DNA of 64,000 nt. Origin: Rhodococcus sp. Leaf278 (GTDB lineage Bacteria; Actinomycetota; Actinomycetes; Mycobacteriales; Mycobacteriaceae). The stretch covers positions 324,679 to 388,678 of the forward strand of contig NZ_LMRR01000002.1 of the NCBI RefSeq assembly GCF_001426085.1, written 5' to 3'. The notes under the pieces were generated by a model. That model was not told where the DNA came from. It was given only the letters and a program-made list of their open reading frames with translations, and ran no database searches. A program made the position numbers and the translations under genes. This document shows positions 25,580 through 33,031 of the stretch, piece by piece. Each line of letters begins with the position of its first letter. The stretch's first letter is position 1.

Positions 25580-26479
25580 TCATCGCCGGGGCAACACCAG
25601 GATCGGCACCGGCGAATGGCGGATGATCTTGGTCGCCCGCGAACCGAGGAACACCCGAGCGATGGGCCCCAACGGTCCGGACGATCCGATGGTCAGTACT
25701 TCGCCGTCCTGCCAGTGCACTTCGTCGAGGGCTTCGCGCCAGCTGCCGGCCGAGGCCAGCTCCGTTGTCACCTGTTCGGCCGGAAGTCCCACCGCAACAG
25801 CGTCGTCCACCGCCGCGGTGAGTGCCTCGCTCAGCCCCCGGGCGAGTTCGGCGGCAACATCGTCCTCGGCACGCAGTCCGATCTCGGGTGGGTACATCGT
25901 CGCCCCGCGCACGACGAACGACGCCAATCGCAGTGCAATGCCCGCATCCCTGGCCAGTTCCGCGGTCGGTCCCACCACGCGCGAGGCCTCGCTGTCACCG
26001 GAGAACGCACAGGTGATCCGTGTCAACGTCGCACGTTCACGCATGCGATATCCGCGCGGAGCGAGCGCCACCGTCACCGGCGAGGAGTGCAGCAACTTGT
26101 CTGCGGTCGACCCGACGACCACCTGCCCGAGCGCCCCGTCGCCCGAGGAACCGAGAACCAGAACCGAAGCGGAGAGGTTCAGTGATGCTTCGGTCAACGC
26201 GGTCGACACCGAGCGATGCGCCAGACGATGGAACGATGCCGTGATGTCCGGGGCCCGGTCTTCGAGGTAGTGCCGGGCCTTCGCCTCGGACTCGGCGGCC
26301 GTCACCGCCGCCCAATCCGCGAACTCGGCATCGACGCGAGCCATGGACGGCGTGGACCACGGCTTGGGCACCACCGTCGCAACGTCGATATCGGTACCCG
26401 AAGACCGCGCGAGTTGGGCACCGAGGTCGAGGGCACCGACACTGCCCTTTCCCGGCGCGAAGGCGATCAGAACGCTCAT
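25580..26479 (-). CDS. Universal stress protein, two tandem Usp domains
   Basis: A 299-aa protein with two Usp domains. Each keeps a G-x2-G-x9-G-S/T nucleotide loop: first GSSGDGALGQVVVGST (about 126-141), then GSSGPLGPIARVFLGS near the C-terminus. ATG at 26479 overlaps the stop of the permease gene (ATGA), so the two are coupled. Usp domains of this type bind ATP. Coupling of a Usp to a transporter suggests control of transport, by analogy with other Usp-transporter pairs; this is not proven. The stop is five bases from the convergent ureohydrolase stop. Confidence 0.87.
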   Translation of the reverse strand: MSVLIAFAPGKGSVGALDLGAQLARSSGTDIDVATVVPKPWSTPSMARVDAEFADWAAVTAAESEAKARHYLEDRAPDITASFHRLAHRSVSTALTEASLNLSASVLVLGSSGDGALGQVVVGSTADKLLHSSPVTVALAPRGYRMRERATLTRITCAFSGDSEASRVVGPTAELARDAGIALRLASFVVRGATMYPPEIGLRAEDDVAAELARGLSEALTAAVDDAVAVGLPAEQVTTELASAGSWREALDEVHWQDGEVLTIGSSGPLGPIARVFLGSRATKIIRHSPVPILVLPRR

Positions 26480-27918
26480 TCCGCGTCCTTTCCAACCGAT
26501 CGAAGCGCCGAATGATGTCGACCCCACAGGAAGTAGAACGCGAGAACCACGGCGAGCCAGAGCCCGAACCAGAACCAGGTGGTCCACCGCAGACCCGAGA
26601 GGATGTACACGCATGCAGCAACCGACAACACCGGCGTCACCGGGTAGCCCGGCACCTTGAACGGGCGCTCCAGCTCCGGCATCGTCCGACGAAGCACGAC
26701 AACCCCGATCGCCACGACGATGAACGCGACGAGCGTTCCTATCGAGACCAGATCGGCCAGCTTGTCCAGCGGAATGAACGCAGCGAGTATCGAGATGATC
26801 ACTGCGACCACGATCGTGTTGTTGACCGGGGTGTGCGTGCGCGGACTGACTTTGGCAAACGCCTTCGGCAACATGCCGTCTCGGCCCATGGCAAACAGAA
26901 TGCGTGTCTGCCCGTACATCGTCACCAGGGTCACCGAGAAGATCGAGATGACTGCGCCGGCCGCCAGAATCGTTGCCGGCCAGGCCTGCCCGGTGACGTT
27001 GCGGAGAATCTCGGCCAAGCCCGCTTCCTCCTGACCGGCGAAGGCGGTCCACGGCTGAGTCCCCAGAGCCGACACCGCGACCACGAGGTAGAAGACGATG
27101 ACGACGATGAGCGCCGCAATGATGGCCCGCGGCATGGTCTTCTGCGGATTCTTCACCTCGTCGCCCGCGGTGGACACCGCGTCGAGTCCGATGAACGAGA
27201 AGAAGATGGTGCCTGCGGCTGCCGTGACACCGGCAGTACCCAAGGGCATGAAATCGGAGAAGTTCCCCGAATCGAAGGCGGAGAATCCGACGACCGCGAA
27301 CAGTGCGAGCACACCGAGTTTGATGACGACCATGACCGCATTGACTGCAGCGGATTCACTGGCACCGCGAATGAGGAGCACTGCGCACAACACGATCAGC
27401 ACCACAGCAGGCAGGTTCATCACTCCCGGATCGGCGTCACCCGGTGCAGCGGACAACGCATGCGGGATGGTGAAACCGAAGAGATTGTTGAGCAGTTCGT
27501 TGAGATACCCGCTCCACCCCACCGCTACGGCGGCACTCGACACCCCGTACTCGAGCAGCAGACAGGCAGCGACCCCCATCGCGACCACCTCGCCCATCGT
27601 CACGTACGCGTACGAGTAGGTAGAGCCGGAAACCGGCACTGCCGACGCCATTTCGGCGTAACAGATAGCGGCGAGACCGGCCGCGATACCGGCCGCCAGG
27701 AACGAGAGCACCACCGCCGGACCGGCTTCCGGGACGGCGAGCGAGAGCACGAAGAAAATACCGGTGCCGATGGTGGCCCCGACTCCGAACATCGTCAGTT
27801 GGAACGTGCCGATGGTGCGTTCGAGCCCCCCGCTGCCCTGCTGATCGGGGTCCACGATCGGCTTCTTGCGGAGCAACTGTGATCGCAGCCCCGATGCGGG
27901 TCTCTTCGACGAAGTCAT
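26476..27918 (-). CDS. APC superfamily cationic amino acid permease (CAT type)
   Basis: A 480-aa membrane protein with about 12 hydrophobic segments. The start of the first helix, FGVGATIGTGIFFVLSLAVPEAGPAVVLSF, and the YAEMASAVPVSGSTYSYAY segment define the APC group; the long AFDEVKNPQ-like DAVSTAGDEVKNPQKTMPRAI loop is typical of cationic amino acid transporters. ATG at 27918 has GGAGAG upstream. It should import arginine, lysine or a related basic compound by proton symport, supplying the pathway encoded at 16213-25575. It is coupled to a Usp protein and divergent from a PucR-type regulator. Confidence 0.88.
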   Translation of the reverse strand: MTSSKRPASGLRSQLLRKKPIVDPDQQGSGGLERTIGTFQLTMFGVGATIGTGIFFVLSLAVPEAGPAVVLSFLAAGIAAGLAAICYAEMASAVPVSGSTYSYAYVTMGEVVAMGVAACLLLEYGVSSAAVAVGWSGYLNELLNNLFGFTIPHALSAAPGDADPGVMNLPAVVLIVLCAVLLIRGASESAAVNAVMVVIKLGVLALFAVVGFSAFDSGNFSDFMPLGTAGVTAAAGTIFFSFIGLDAVSTAGDEVKNPQKTMPRAIIAALIVVIVFYLVVAVSALGTQPWTAFAGQEEAGLAEILRNVTGQAWPATILAAGAVISIFSVTLVTMYGQTRILFAMGRDGMLPKAFAKVSPRTHTPVNNTIVVAVIISILAAFIPLDKLADLVSIGTLVAFIVVAIGVVVLRRTMPELERPFKVPGYPVTPVLSVAACVYILSGLRWTTWFWFGLWLAVVLAFYFLWGRHHSALRSVGKDAE

Positions 27919-28093
27919 GGTCGGCTCTCCCACCGTGGAGGCGAACGTGCGGATCGGCTGATTGTGCTCCCGGATGGTGCCTGTCGCATATCGAACACGC
28001 CGCGAAAGGCTCGATTCACGCAGCGACTCGTTTCGGGACTGCCACCGCGATGCCTACGATTGAGCTTCGATCGGATGGAGGACGGGCGAACAC

Positions 28094-29308
28094 ATGGCCA
28101 CACAGGATGGCGGGGCACGGCTCGATACGGTCGCAGGGCTGGCCGCGTCGGACGCCGGCGGCCTCGACGTCGTGTTCCTCGGCAACTTTCTCGACGTCCT
28201 CACCGATGCGGTGAACGCGGGTGTTCCGCTCAGACGACAGCAGCTCAGAGCGTTCCGGGCACAGGGTGATGCTGCTGCGCGTGCCGGAGTCGCATTGCGC
28301 GCACTGCTCGACCTGTATCTGTCCTCGGCATGGCGGTTGTGGCGAGAACTGCCCGCAGTGACGGCAGCCGCCGACAATCCCGCCGGCGTCGTGACGGCAG
28401 GCGAGGTGATGCTGCGGGCCGTCGACGACGCAGTGGCCGAACTCGCCGAGGGCTTTCAACTCGCCCGTCGCACGCTCGTTCGTGCCGAGGTACTCGCCCG
28501 CCGCGAGTTCGTCGACGATCTGCTGTCCGGAACATCCGACGTCGCCGGGGTACTCGGACGCGCCCAGACGTTCGGACTGGATCTGTCGAGTCCGCACGCG
28601 GTAGCGGTGGTCACGTCGAGCAAGCCGTTCACCGACGCGAGTTCGGCGATCGGGCTCGTCGAGCGCAGCGTGCAGGGCAGCAAGGGTGACGCCGAGTTGC
28701 TCGTCGCAACCAAACAGGGCCGGTTGATTCTGGTATTCCCGGCACCTGACCGCGAGGCCGTCGAGTACGTGCTCACCAGAGCGGGACGTGTGCTCGGTAC
28801 GTCTGCACGGACCCCGACCGACTCCGTCGACCTCCGTCGCGACGGCGAGTACGGAAGGACGCAGATCGGAGTCGGTCGCCCACGCGGAGGAGCAGCGGGC
28901 GTCGCCGCGTCGTACCGGGAGGCGCTCGACGCTCTCGAACTCGCCGCCGCGCTCGGGCTCGATACGCCGGTGGTCGACGCCCGAGATCTACTCGTCTACC
29001 GAGTTCTCATCAGTGACCGAGCCGCCATCGCCGATCTGGTCGACACGTTGCTGACGCCGCTTCTGGTCGCCCGCGGTGGTGCGGGTCCGTTGCTGGAAAC
29101 GTTGCAGGTGTACTTCGACACCGGCGCGAACTCCGCATCCACCGCGCGGCGCATGCACTTGTCGGTGAGAGCGGTCACGTACAGATTGTCACGAATACAT
29201 GATTTGACCGGCCAGGATGTGGGCAACCCCGTCGAGGCATTTGCGCTGCATACAGCCGTGCTCGGTGCCAGGTTGCTCGATTGGCCCGGCGGTCGCGTGC
29301 CGTCATGA
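28094..29308 (+). CDS. PucR/CdaR-type helix-turn-helix regulator
   Basis: A 404-aa regulator without the classical N-terminal PucR domain. The N-terminal half is helical, of the type found in actinobacterial PucR-like proteins (RsbT co-antagonist-like). The C-terminal helix-turn-helix covers about 340-395 and reads FDTGANSASTARRMHLSVRAVTYRLSRIHDLTG. It is divergent from the permease-Usp genes across 175 bases, which makes these its likely targets. Similar architecture is seen in the regulator at 33028-34242, which has the same length. The signal is unknown. Confidence 0.82.
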   Translation: MATQDGGARLDTVAGLAASDAGGLDVVFLGNFLDVLTDAVNAGVPLRRQQLRAFRAQGDAAARAGVALRALLDLYLSSAWRLWRELPAVTAAADNPAGVVTAGEVMLRAVDDAVAELAEGFQLARRTLVRAEVLARREFVDDLLSGTSDVAGVLGRAQTFGLDLSSPHAVAVVTSSKPFTDASSAIGLVERSVQGSKGDAELLVATKQGRLILVFPAPDREAVEYVLTRAGRVLGTSARTPTDSVDLRRDGEYGRTQIGVGRPRGGAAGVAASYREALDALELAAALGLDTPVVDARDLLVYRVLISDRAAIADLVDTLLTPLLVARGGAGPLLETLQVYFDTGANSASTARRMHLSVRAVTYRLSRIHDLTGQDVGNPVEAFALHTAVLGARLLDWPGGRVPS

Positions 29309-29325
29309 CGGGTTGAGTCGAACAA

Positions 29326-29344
29326 ATTGCCGGGTTCCGGCAAT
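29326..29344. terminator. Short hairpin downstream of the PucR-type gene
   Basis: ATTGCCGG (29326-29333) pairs perfectly with CCGGCAAT (29337-29344) around GTT. It is 17 bases after the stop at 29308 and followed by CAAACC rather than a T tract. A weak terminator is the simplest reading. Confidence 0.4.
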
Positions 29345-29533
29345 CAAACCCGACGAAACATGTCCGCAAAACAACCCTGCCTGCTTGAAACTGAACAGTC
29401 ACACTGGAGTAGTCGCGGTCGCACCCACCAAGCGTGGGGCCCTGCGGAAGGACCCACGATTCCCGTCGAGCAGAACGCTCGGCCGGAACGCCACCGGATC
29501 AGCAGAACGAGAACGTGAAGGAGCATGTGACAG

Positions 29534-29689
29534 ATGTCGTCATTGGTACAGAAGTTGACCTCATTCGCTCGCAGCCCACAGGGCAAGAAGATGGTCGATC
29601 AGGCACGTAGATACGCAACCAAGCCGGAGAATCAGGCGAAGTTGAAGCAGCTCGGCAGCAAGTTCACCGGTAAGGGTGGTCGTTCATGA
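29534..29689 (+). CDS. Small basic protein (51 aa) coupled to TerC
   Basis: ATG at 29534 to TGA at 29689 encodes a 51-residue basic, soluble peptide that begins MSSLVQKLTSFARSPQGKK and ends LGSKFTGKGGRS. The TGA overlaps the ATG of the terC-family gene in an ATGA, and GAAGGAG lies upstream, about ten bases away. I recall similar short basic proteins in actinobacteria, but have no function for them. Positive charge and size suggest nucleic-acid or membrane-surface binding. The coupling is strong evidence that the ORF is translated. Confidence 0.75.
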   Translation: MSSLVQKLTSFARSPQGKKMVDQARRYATKPENQAKLKQLGSKFTGKGGRS

Positions 29690-30756
29690 ACGTCGTTCCA
29701 TGGTGGGCGTGGGCGGCTTTCGGTGCCGTCGTCCTCATCCTGCTGGCAATCGACCTGCTGGCGCACCGCGGTGCCCACATCATCGGCTTCAAGGAGGCCG
29801 CATGGTGGAGTGCCCTGTGGGTCGGCGTGGCCATCATCTTCGGCATCGTCGTGTTCTTCACGCTCGGCACGACGGCCGGCGTCGAATACACCACGGCATG
29901 GTTGTTGGAGAAGAGTCTGTCCGTCGACAACCTCTTCGTTTTCGCGCTGATCTTCGGTTACTTCAAGGTTCCCCGTGAGTATCAGCACCGCGTGTTGTTC
30001 TTCGGTGTCATCGGTGCCCTGGTCTTCCGTGGCATCTTCCTGGCCGCCGGTGTGGCCATCGTCAGCAAGTTCGCTGCCGTTCTGTTCGTATTCGCAGCCA
30101 TCCTGCTGTACAGCGCATGGAAGCTGATGAAGGACGAGGACGACTCGTACGACCCCGGTACCTCCATCGCAGTCCGCTTGCTCAAGAAGATCGTCCCCGT
30201 TCAGGACGAGTACGCCGGTACCAAGTTCTTCGTCAAGGAAGCGGGTAAGCGGGTGGCCACGCCGCTGCTCGCCGTCGTAGTGGCGATCGAGGCCGCCGAC
30301 CTGGTGTTCGCAGTCGACAGCGTTCCTGCTGTTCTGGCCGTGACCGACGACCCGTTCATCGTGTACTCCTCGAACGCGTTCGCCATCCTCGGACTGCGTG
30401 CCCTGTACTTCTTGCTCGCAGGGTTGCTCGAGAAATTCCACTACCTGTCCAAGGGTTTGGCGATCATCCTGGCCTTCATCGGCGTCAAACTGATGCTGCA
30501 GGCCGGACACAAGGTGATCAGCACGTCGATCCCCGAGATTCCCTCCCTGGTCAGCCTGGTGGTCATCATCGTGGTCCTGACAGGCTCGATCATCCTGAGC
30601 CTGAAGAATCCCCCGCCCGAAGACGACAGCGCAGACGCCGTCGACAAGGTCGCGGCCGACAGTCCGATCGTCGATCCGACGGATGGAACATCCGCCGCCG
30701 GCAGCTCTACGACGACAACGTCGGGTACGGATTCACCGAGACTCGACAAGTCCTAG
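29686..30756 (+). CDS. TerC/Alx family membrane protein
   Basis: A 356-aa protein with about nine hydrophobic segments. The SLSVDNLFVFALIFGYF and AADLVFAVDSVPAVLAVT segments, each with acidic residues inside the membrane, are the conserved motifs of TerC/Alx. The last 50 residues are a polar tail rich in Ser, Thr and Asp. Alx and related proteins export manganese or are linked to metal loading of exported enzymes; tellurite resistance gave the family its name. It is coupled to a 51-aa basic protein upstream and followed by a strong terminator, then dps. Confidence 0.9.
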   Translation: MNVVPWWAWAAFGAVVLILLAIDLLAHRGAHIIGFKEAAWWSALWVGVAIIFGIVVFFTLGTTAGVEYTTAWLLEKSLSVDNLFVFALIFGYFKVPREYQHRVLFFGVIGALVFRGIFLAAGVAIVSKFAAVLFVFAAILLYSAWKLMKDEDDSYDPGTSIAVRLLKKIVPVQDEYAGTKFFVKEAGKRVATPLLAVVVAIEAADLVFAVDSVPAVLAVTDDPFIVYSSNAFAILGLRALYFLLAGLLEKFHYLSKGLAIILAFIGVKLMLQAGHKVISTSIPEIPSLVSLVVIIVVLTGSIILSLKNPPPEDDSADAVDKVAADSPIVDPTDGTSAAGSSTTTTSGTDSPRLDKS

Positions 30757-30767
30757 CACCGCACCGC

Positions 30768-30800
30768 ACATGCCCCGCCGATCAGTTCGGCGGGGCATGT
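30768..30800 (+). terminator. Rho-independent-type terminator after terC
   Basis: ACATGCCCCGCCGA (30768-30781) pairs perfectly with TCGGCGGGGCATGT (30787-30800) around a five-base loop and is followed by TTGTGTT. It lies 11 bases after the stop at 30756. Confidence 0.85.
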
Positions 30801-30833
30801 TTGTGTTCCGGGGCGTTGGGGCAAACACTGATC

Positions 30834-31382
30834 ATGGCTGAAAAGAACTCGTACACCGTTCCCGGACTCACCTCGGAAAAGGGCGCGCGCGTCGCCGAAA
30901 TCTTGCAAGATCGACTGAACGCGTACAACGACCTACATCTGACGCTCAAGCACATCCACTGGAATGTCGTCGGACCCAACTTCATCTCGGTGCACGAGAT
31001 GCTCGACCCGCAGGTCGAGGCGGTTCGCGGTTTCGCCGACGACGTTGCGGAGCGCATCGCAACCCTCGGCGCATCGGCCAAGGGCACGCCCGGCACCATC
31101 GTCTCCGAACGTAGCTGGGACGACTACTCGATCGGACGCGCGACGGCCATCGAGCACCTCGGCGCTCTCGATCTCGTCTACACCGGCGTCATCGAGACCA
31201 CGCGCAAGAACATCGAAGAGGTCGGCGACATCGACCCCATCACCGAAGACATGCTCATCGGCCAGAGCGCCCAGCTCGAACTGTTCCACTGGTTCGTCCG
31301 CGCGCACCTGGAGAACTCCGGCGGGCAGCTGTCCACCGCGAGCGCAACCACCGAGGTCGACGCAGCAATTCAAGCAGGCTAG
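30834..31382 (+). CDS. dps: DNA starvation/stationary phase protection protein Dps
   Basis: A 182-aa ferritin-like protein. The inter-subunit ferroxidase residues fall at the exact Dps spacing: His42 and His54 on one subunit, Asp58, Asp69 and Glu73 on the other. The KHIHWNVVGPNF and VSERSWDDYS segments are typical. It should form a 12-mer that oxidises and stores iron using hydrogen peroxide, and may coat DNA through the basic N-terminus. ATG at 30834 begins MAEKNSYTVPG; the SD is weak. It is isolated between two strong hairpins, so it probably has its own promoter close to the first. Confidence 0.93.
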   Translation: MAEKNSYTVPGLTSEKGARVAEILQDRLNAYNDLHLTLKHIHWNVVGPNFISVHEMLDPQVEAVRGFADDVAERIATLGASAKGTPGTIVSERSWDDYSIGRATAIEHLGALDLVYTGVIETTRKNIEEVGDIDPITEDMLIGQSAQLELFHWFVRAHLENSGGQLSTASATTEVDAAIQAG

Positions 31383-31396
31383 ACCCTCTCCACCAC

Positions 31397-31432
31397 AACA
31401 CCGCCCCCGCCGATACCGGCGGGGGCGGTGTT
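31397..31432. terminator. Strong hairpin between convergent dps and 31449-31910
   Basis: AACACCGCCCCCGCCG (31397-31412) pairs over 16 bases with its exact complement (31417-31432) around ATAC. It lies 14 bases after the dps stop and before the stop of the leftward gene, so it can serve both. Confidence 0.85.
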
Positions 31433-31448
31433 GTTCGTCCGGACGTCG

Positions 31449-31910
31449 TCAGTCGGTCGGTCTTGCCTCGTGCCCGCGGCGGCCGTGCGTACGACGCTGC
31501 TCCTTCATTTCTGCCTCGAAGACGTGACGGCGACCGTCGAGCAGTTCGTCTCGCACCGCCCGTTCATGTTCGCGTAAAGGACTCCAGTAGCCGTCGTCGA
31601 ATTCCTCGACGAGCTGGAACGTCCAGCGGCCCGGCGCGATGTTCCTGCCGATCATGTCGTCGCCGATTCTCTCCGCGAGCGCATCGTGGTCTGCGTCGGC
31701 GAGTTCCTCGACCGCTTCTCCGAGAAGGAGATCGGAATGCCCCATCAATTGGTGGAACGAATAGAGGTGCCCGCGGGCCCGCTCGACGCATTCGAGCGCC
31801 TCGGACAACTTGCCTACTGCGGCCACAGTTGCGTCGTTCACACCGCTCGGACGCCGATGCTCCGGAGACGGCGTTTCGTGGGCGGGGAGGGCGTCGCTGT
31901 CTGAGTTCAT
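31449..31910 (-). CDS. Conserved hypothetical protein (153 aa)
   Basis: A polar, helical, soluble protein with an acidic N-terminal 25 residues and a basic C-terminus. The segment ECVERARGHLYSFHQLMGHSDLL and the core RWTFQLVEEFDDGYW (about 95-110) look like a conserved actinobacterial family that I know only as hypothetical. No catalytic motif is evident. It stands alone, between the convergent dps and the divergent CsbD gene, in a stress-related neighbourhood. ATG at 31910 fits the conserved length. Confidence 0.75.
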   Translation of the reverse strand: MNSDSDALPAHETPSPEHRRPSGVNDATVAAVGKLSEALECVERARGHLYSFHQLMGHSDLLLGEAVEELADADHDALAERIGDDMIGRNIAPGRWTFQLVEEFDDGYWSPLREHERAVRDELLDGRRHVFEAEMKEQRRTHGRRGHEARPTD

Positions 31911-31958
31911 GGTCGACGGTTACCCGGATCGCATCCGTACAACCGCACCCAGAACGGG

Positions 31959-31983
31959 GATTACCGCGTCCGATCGTGGGTAT
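31959..31983 (+). promoter_or_regulatory. Possible SigB/SigF-type promoter before csbD-like gene
   Basis: GGGTAT (31978-31983) matches the -10 of actinobacterial general-stress sigma factors; GATT (31959-31962) stands at -35 distance and is a weak match to GTTT. CsbD-family genes are controlled by such sigma factors in other bacteria, which supports the guess. Confidence 0.35.
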
Positions 31984-32027
31984 AGCTCTTCGAGAACGAG
32001 TAGGACAATCTATTTCGAGGAGTTCAC

Positions 32028-32225
32028 ATGGCTGATTTCATCGACAAGGCAAAGCACAAGGCCGAAGAGCTGGTGGGCGAAGCCAAGGAGAAGATCGGTC
32101 AGAAGACCGACAACGACGATCTTGCCGCCGAAGGCGCAAAGGATCAGGCCTCGGGCAAGACCAAGCAGGTCGGCGACGATGTCTCCGACGCTGCAGGCAA
32201 CATCAAGGACAAGTTCAAGAACTGA
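32028..32225 (+). CDS. CsbD family stress protein
   Basis: A 65-aa, highly charged protein with the MADFIDKAKHKAEELVGEAKEKIGQ opening and the ASGKTKQVGDDVSDAAGNIKDKF repeat-like second half typical of CsbD. It lacks hydrophobic segments and should be disordered or helical in the cytoplasm. CsbD proteins accumulate in stationary phase and under stress; their molecular action is unknown. GAGGAG lies six bases before the ATG. A strong terminator follows 19 bases after the stop. Confidence 0.9.
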   Translation: MADFIDKAKHKAEELVGEAKEKIGQKTDNDDLAAEGAKDQASGKTKQVGDDVSDAAGNIKDKFKN

Positions 32226-32244
32226 TCCTTACGATCGCACTCGA

Positions 32245-32279
32245 CCCCGCACCTCGAACTGTTCGAGGTGCGGGGTTTT
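32245..32279 (+). terminator. Rho-independent terminator after csbD-like gene
   Basis: CCCCGCACCTCGAA (32245-32258) pairs with TTCGAGGTGCGGGG (32262-32275) around three bases and is followed by TTTT. Confidence 0.9.
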
Positions 32280-32302
32280 GTCGTCGGTGCACGATGTCCG
32301 CG

Positions 32303-33031
32303 TCACATCGGCGGATTCGGGAGCGGCATCGGACGGCCGAACAGCCAGCCCTGCCCCAGGGTCGCGCCCAATGCCCTGGCACGTCGAAGATGCCGACGAG
32401 TCTCGATTCCTTCCGCCAGCAAAGTAGCGTCGCTCGTGGCCAAGTAATTTTGCACCTGCCGCATCGCGGTACGTGATCGGTACGGCGACCGGACGATCGA
32501 CGCGTCGAGTTTGACGATGTCCGGCCTCACCGACGCGAGCAGACCGAGCGTCGCCGGGGTGGCACCGACGTCGTCCATCGCCACCGACATTCCGCGAGCG
32601 CGAGCACCCCGAACCAGCGCCATCAGCATCGGTACGTTTCGATCGAGATCTCGCTCGGTGATTTCGAGAACCACATCGAGGTCGTTGCCGATTGCATCGA
32701 GGTGGGTGTCGACGTCACGTTCGTCGACGAAGCAGCCCGGCTCGATGTTCAAGAAGAATCGCACTCTGCGCGAGTACGCGCGCTCGCGAGCCGCCCGCAG
32801 CGCAGCCGCCCGGCATGCGACGTCGACACGGCCCACCATGCCGCGCTCGCGGGCCAGTGCGAACACGGCCTCGGGTACAGCCAGGCTGGGCGAGGGCCAC
32901 CTGGCTAGCGCCTCGTAGCCGACGACCGCCCCGGTCGACAGCTCGACGACGGGTTGGAACATCGCGGCCACCGACTCGACCGAGTCGAGGGCCGCCGATG
33001 CTGCTAGTACCGCGCCGTCCGACACGGTCAC
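32303..33031 (-). CDS. Stand-alone EAL domain c-di-GMP phosphodiesterase
   Basis: A 242-aa EAL domain with no GGDEF or sensor part. Catalytic residues are present: E-A-L in GYEALARW, N in LNIEPG, E in LEITERD, D-D in AMDDVG (canonical DDFG), K in IVKLD, E in LAEGIE and Q in LGQGWLFG. It should hydrolyse cyclic di-GMP to pGpG, so would lower the messenger. The start (33031) overlaps the stop of the PucR-type regulator upstream by four bases, so both are co-translated. The DDVG deviation from DDFG is minor. Confidence 0.9.
   Translation of the reverse strand: MTVSDGAVLAASAALDSVESVAAMFQPVVELSTGAVVGYEALARWPSPSLAVPEAVFALARERGMVGRVDVACRAAALRAARERAYSRRVRFFLNIEPGCFVDERDVDTHLDAIGNDLDVVLEITERDLDRNVPMLMALVRGARARGMSVAMDDVGATPATLGLLASVRPDIVKLDASIVRSPYRSRTAMRQVQNYLATSDATLLAEGIETRRHLRRARALGATLGQGWLFGRPMPLPNPPM

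Noticed and set aside
29525..29530. ATGTGA minimal start-stop just after GAAGGAG upstream of the 51-aa gene
   Set aside because: It may attract ribosomes but encodes nothing, and could be chance; no conservation data are at hand.
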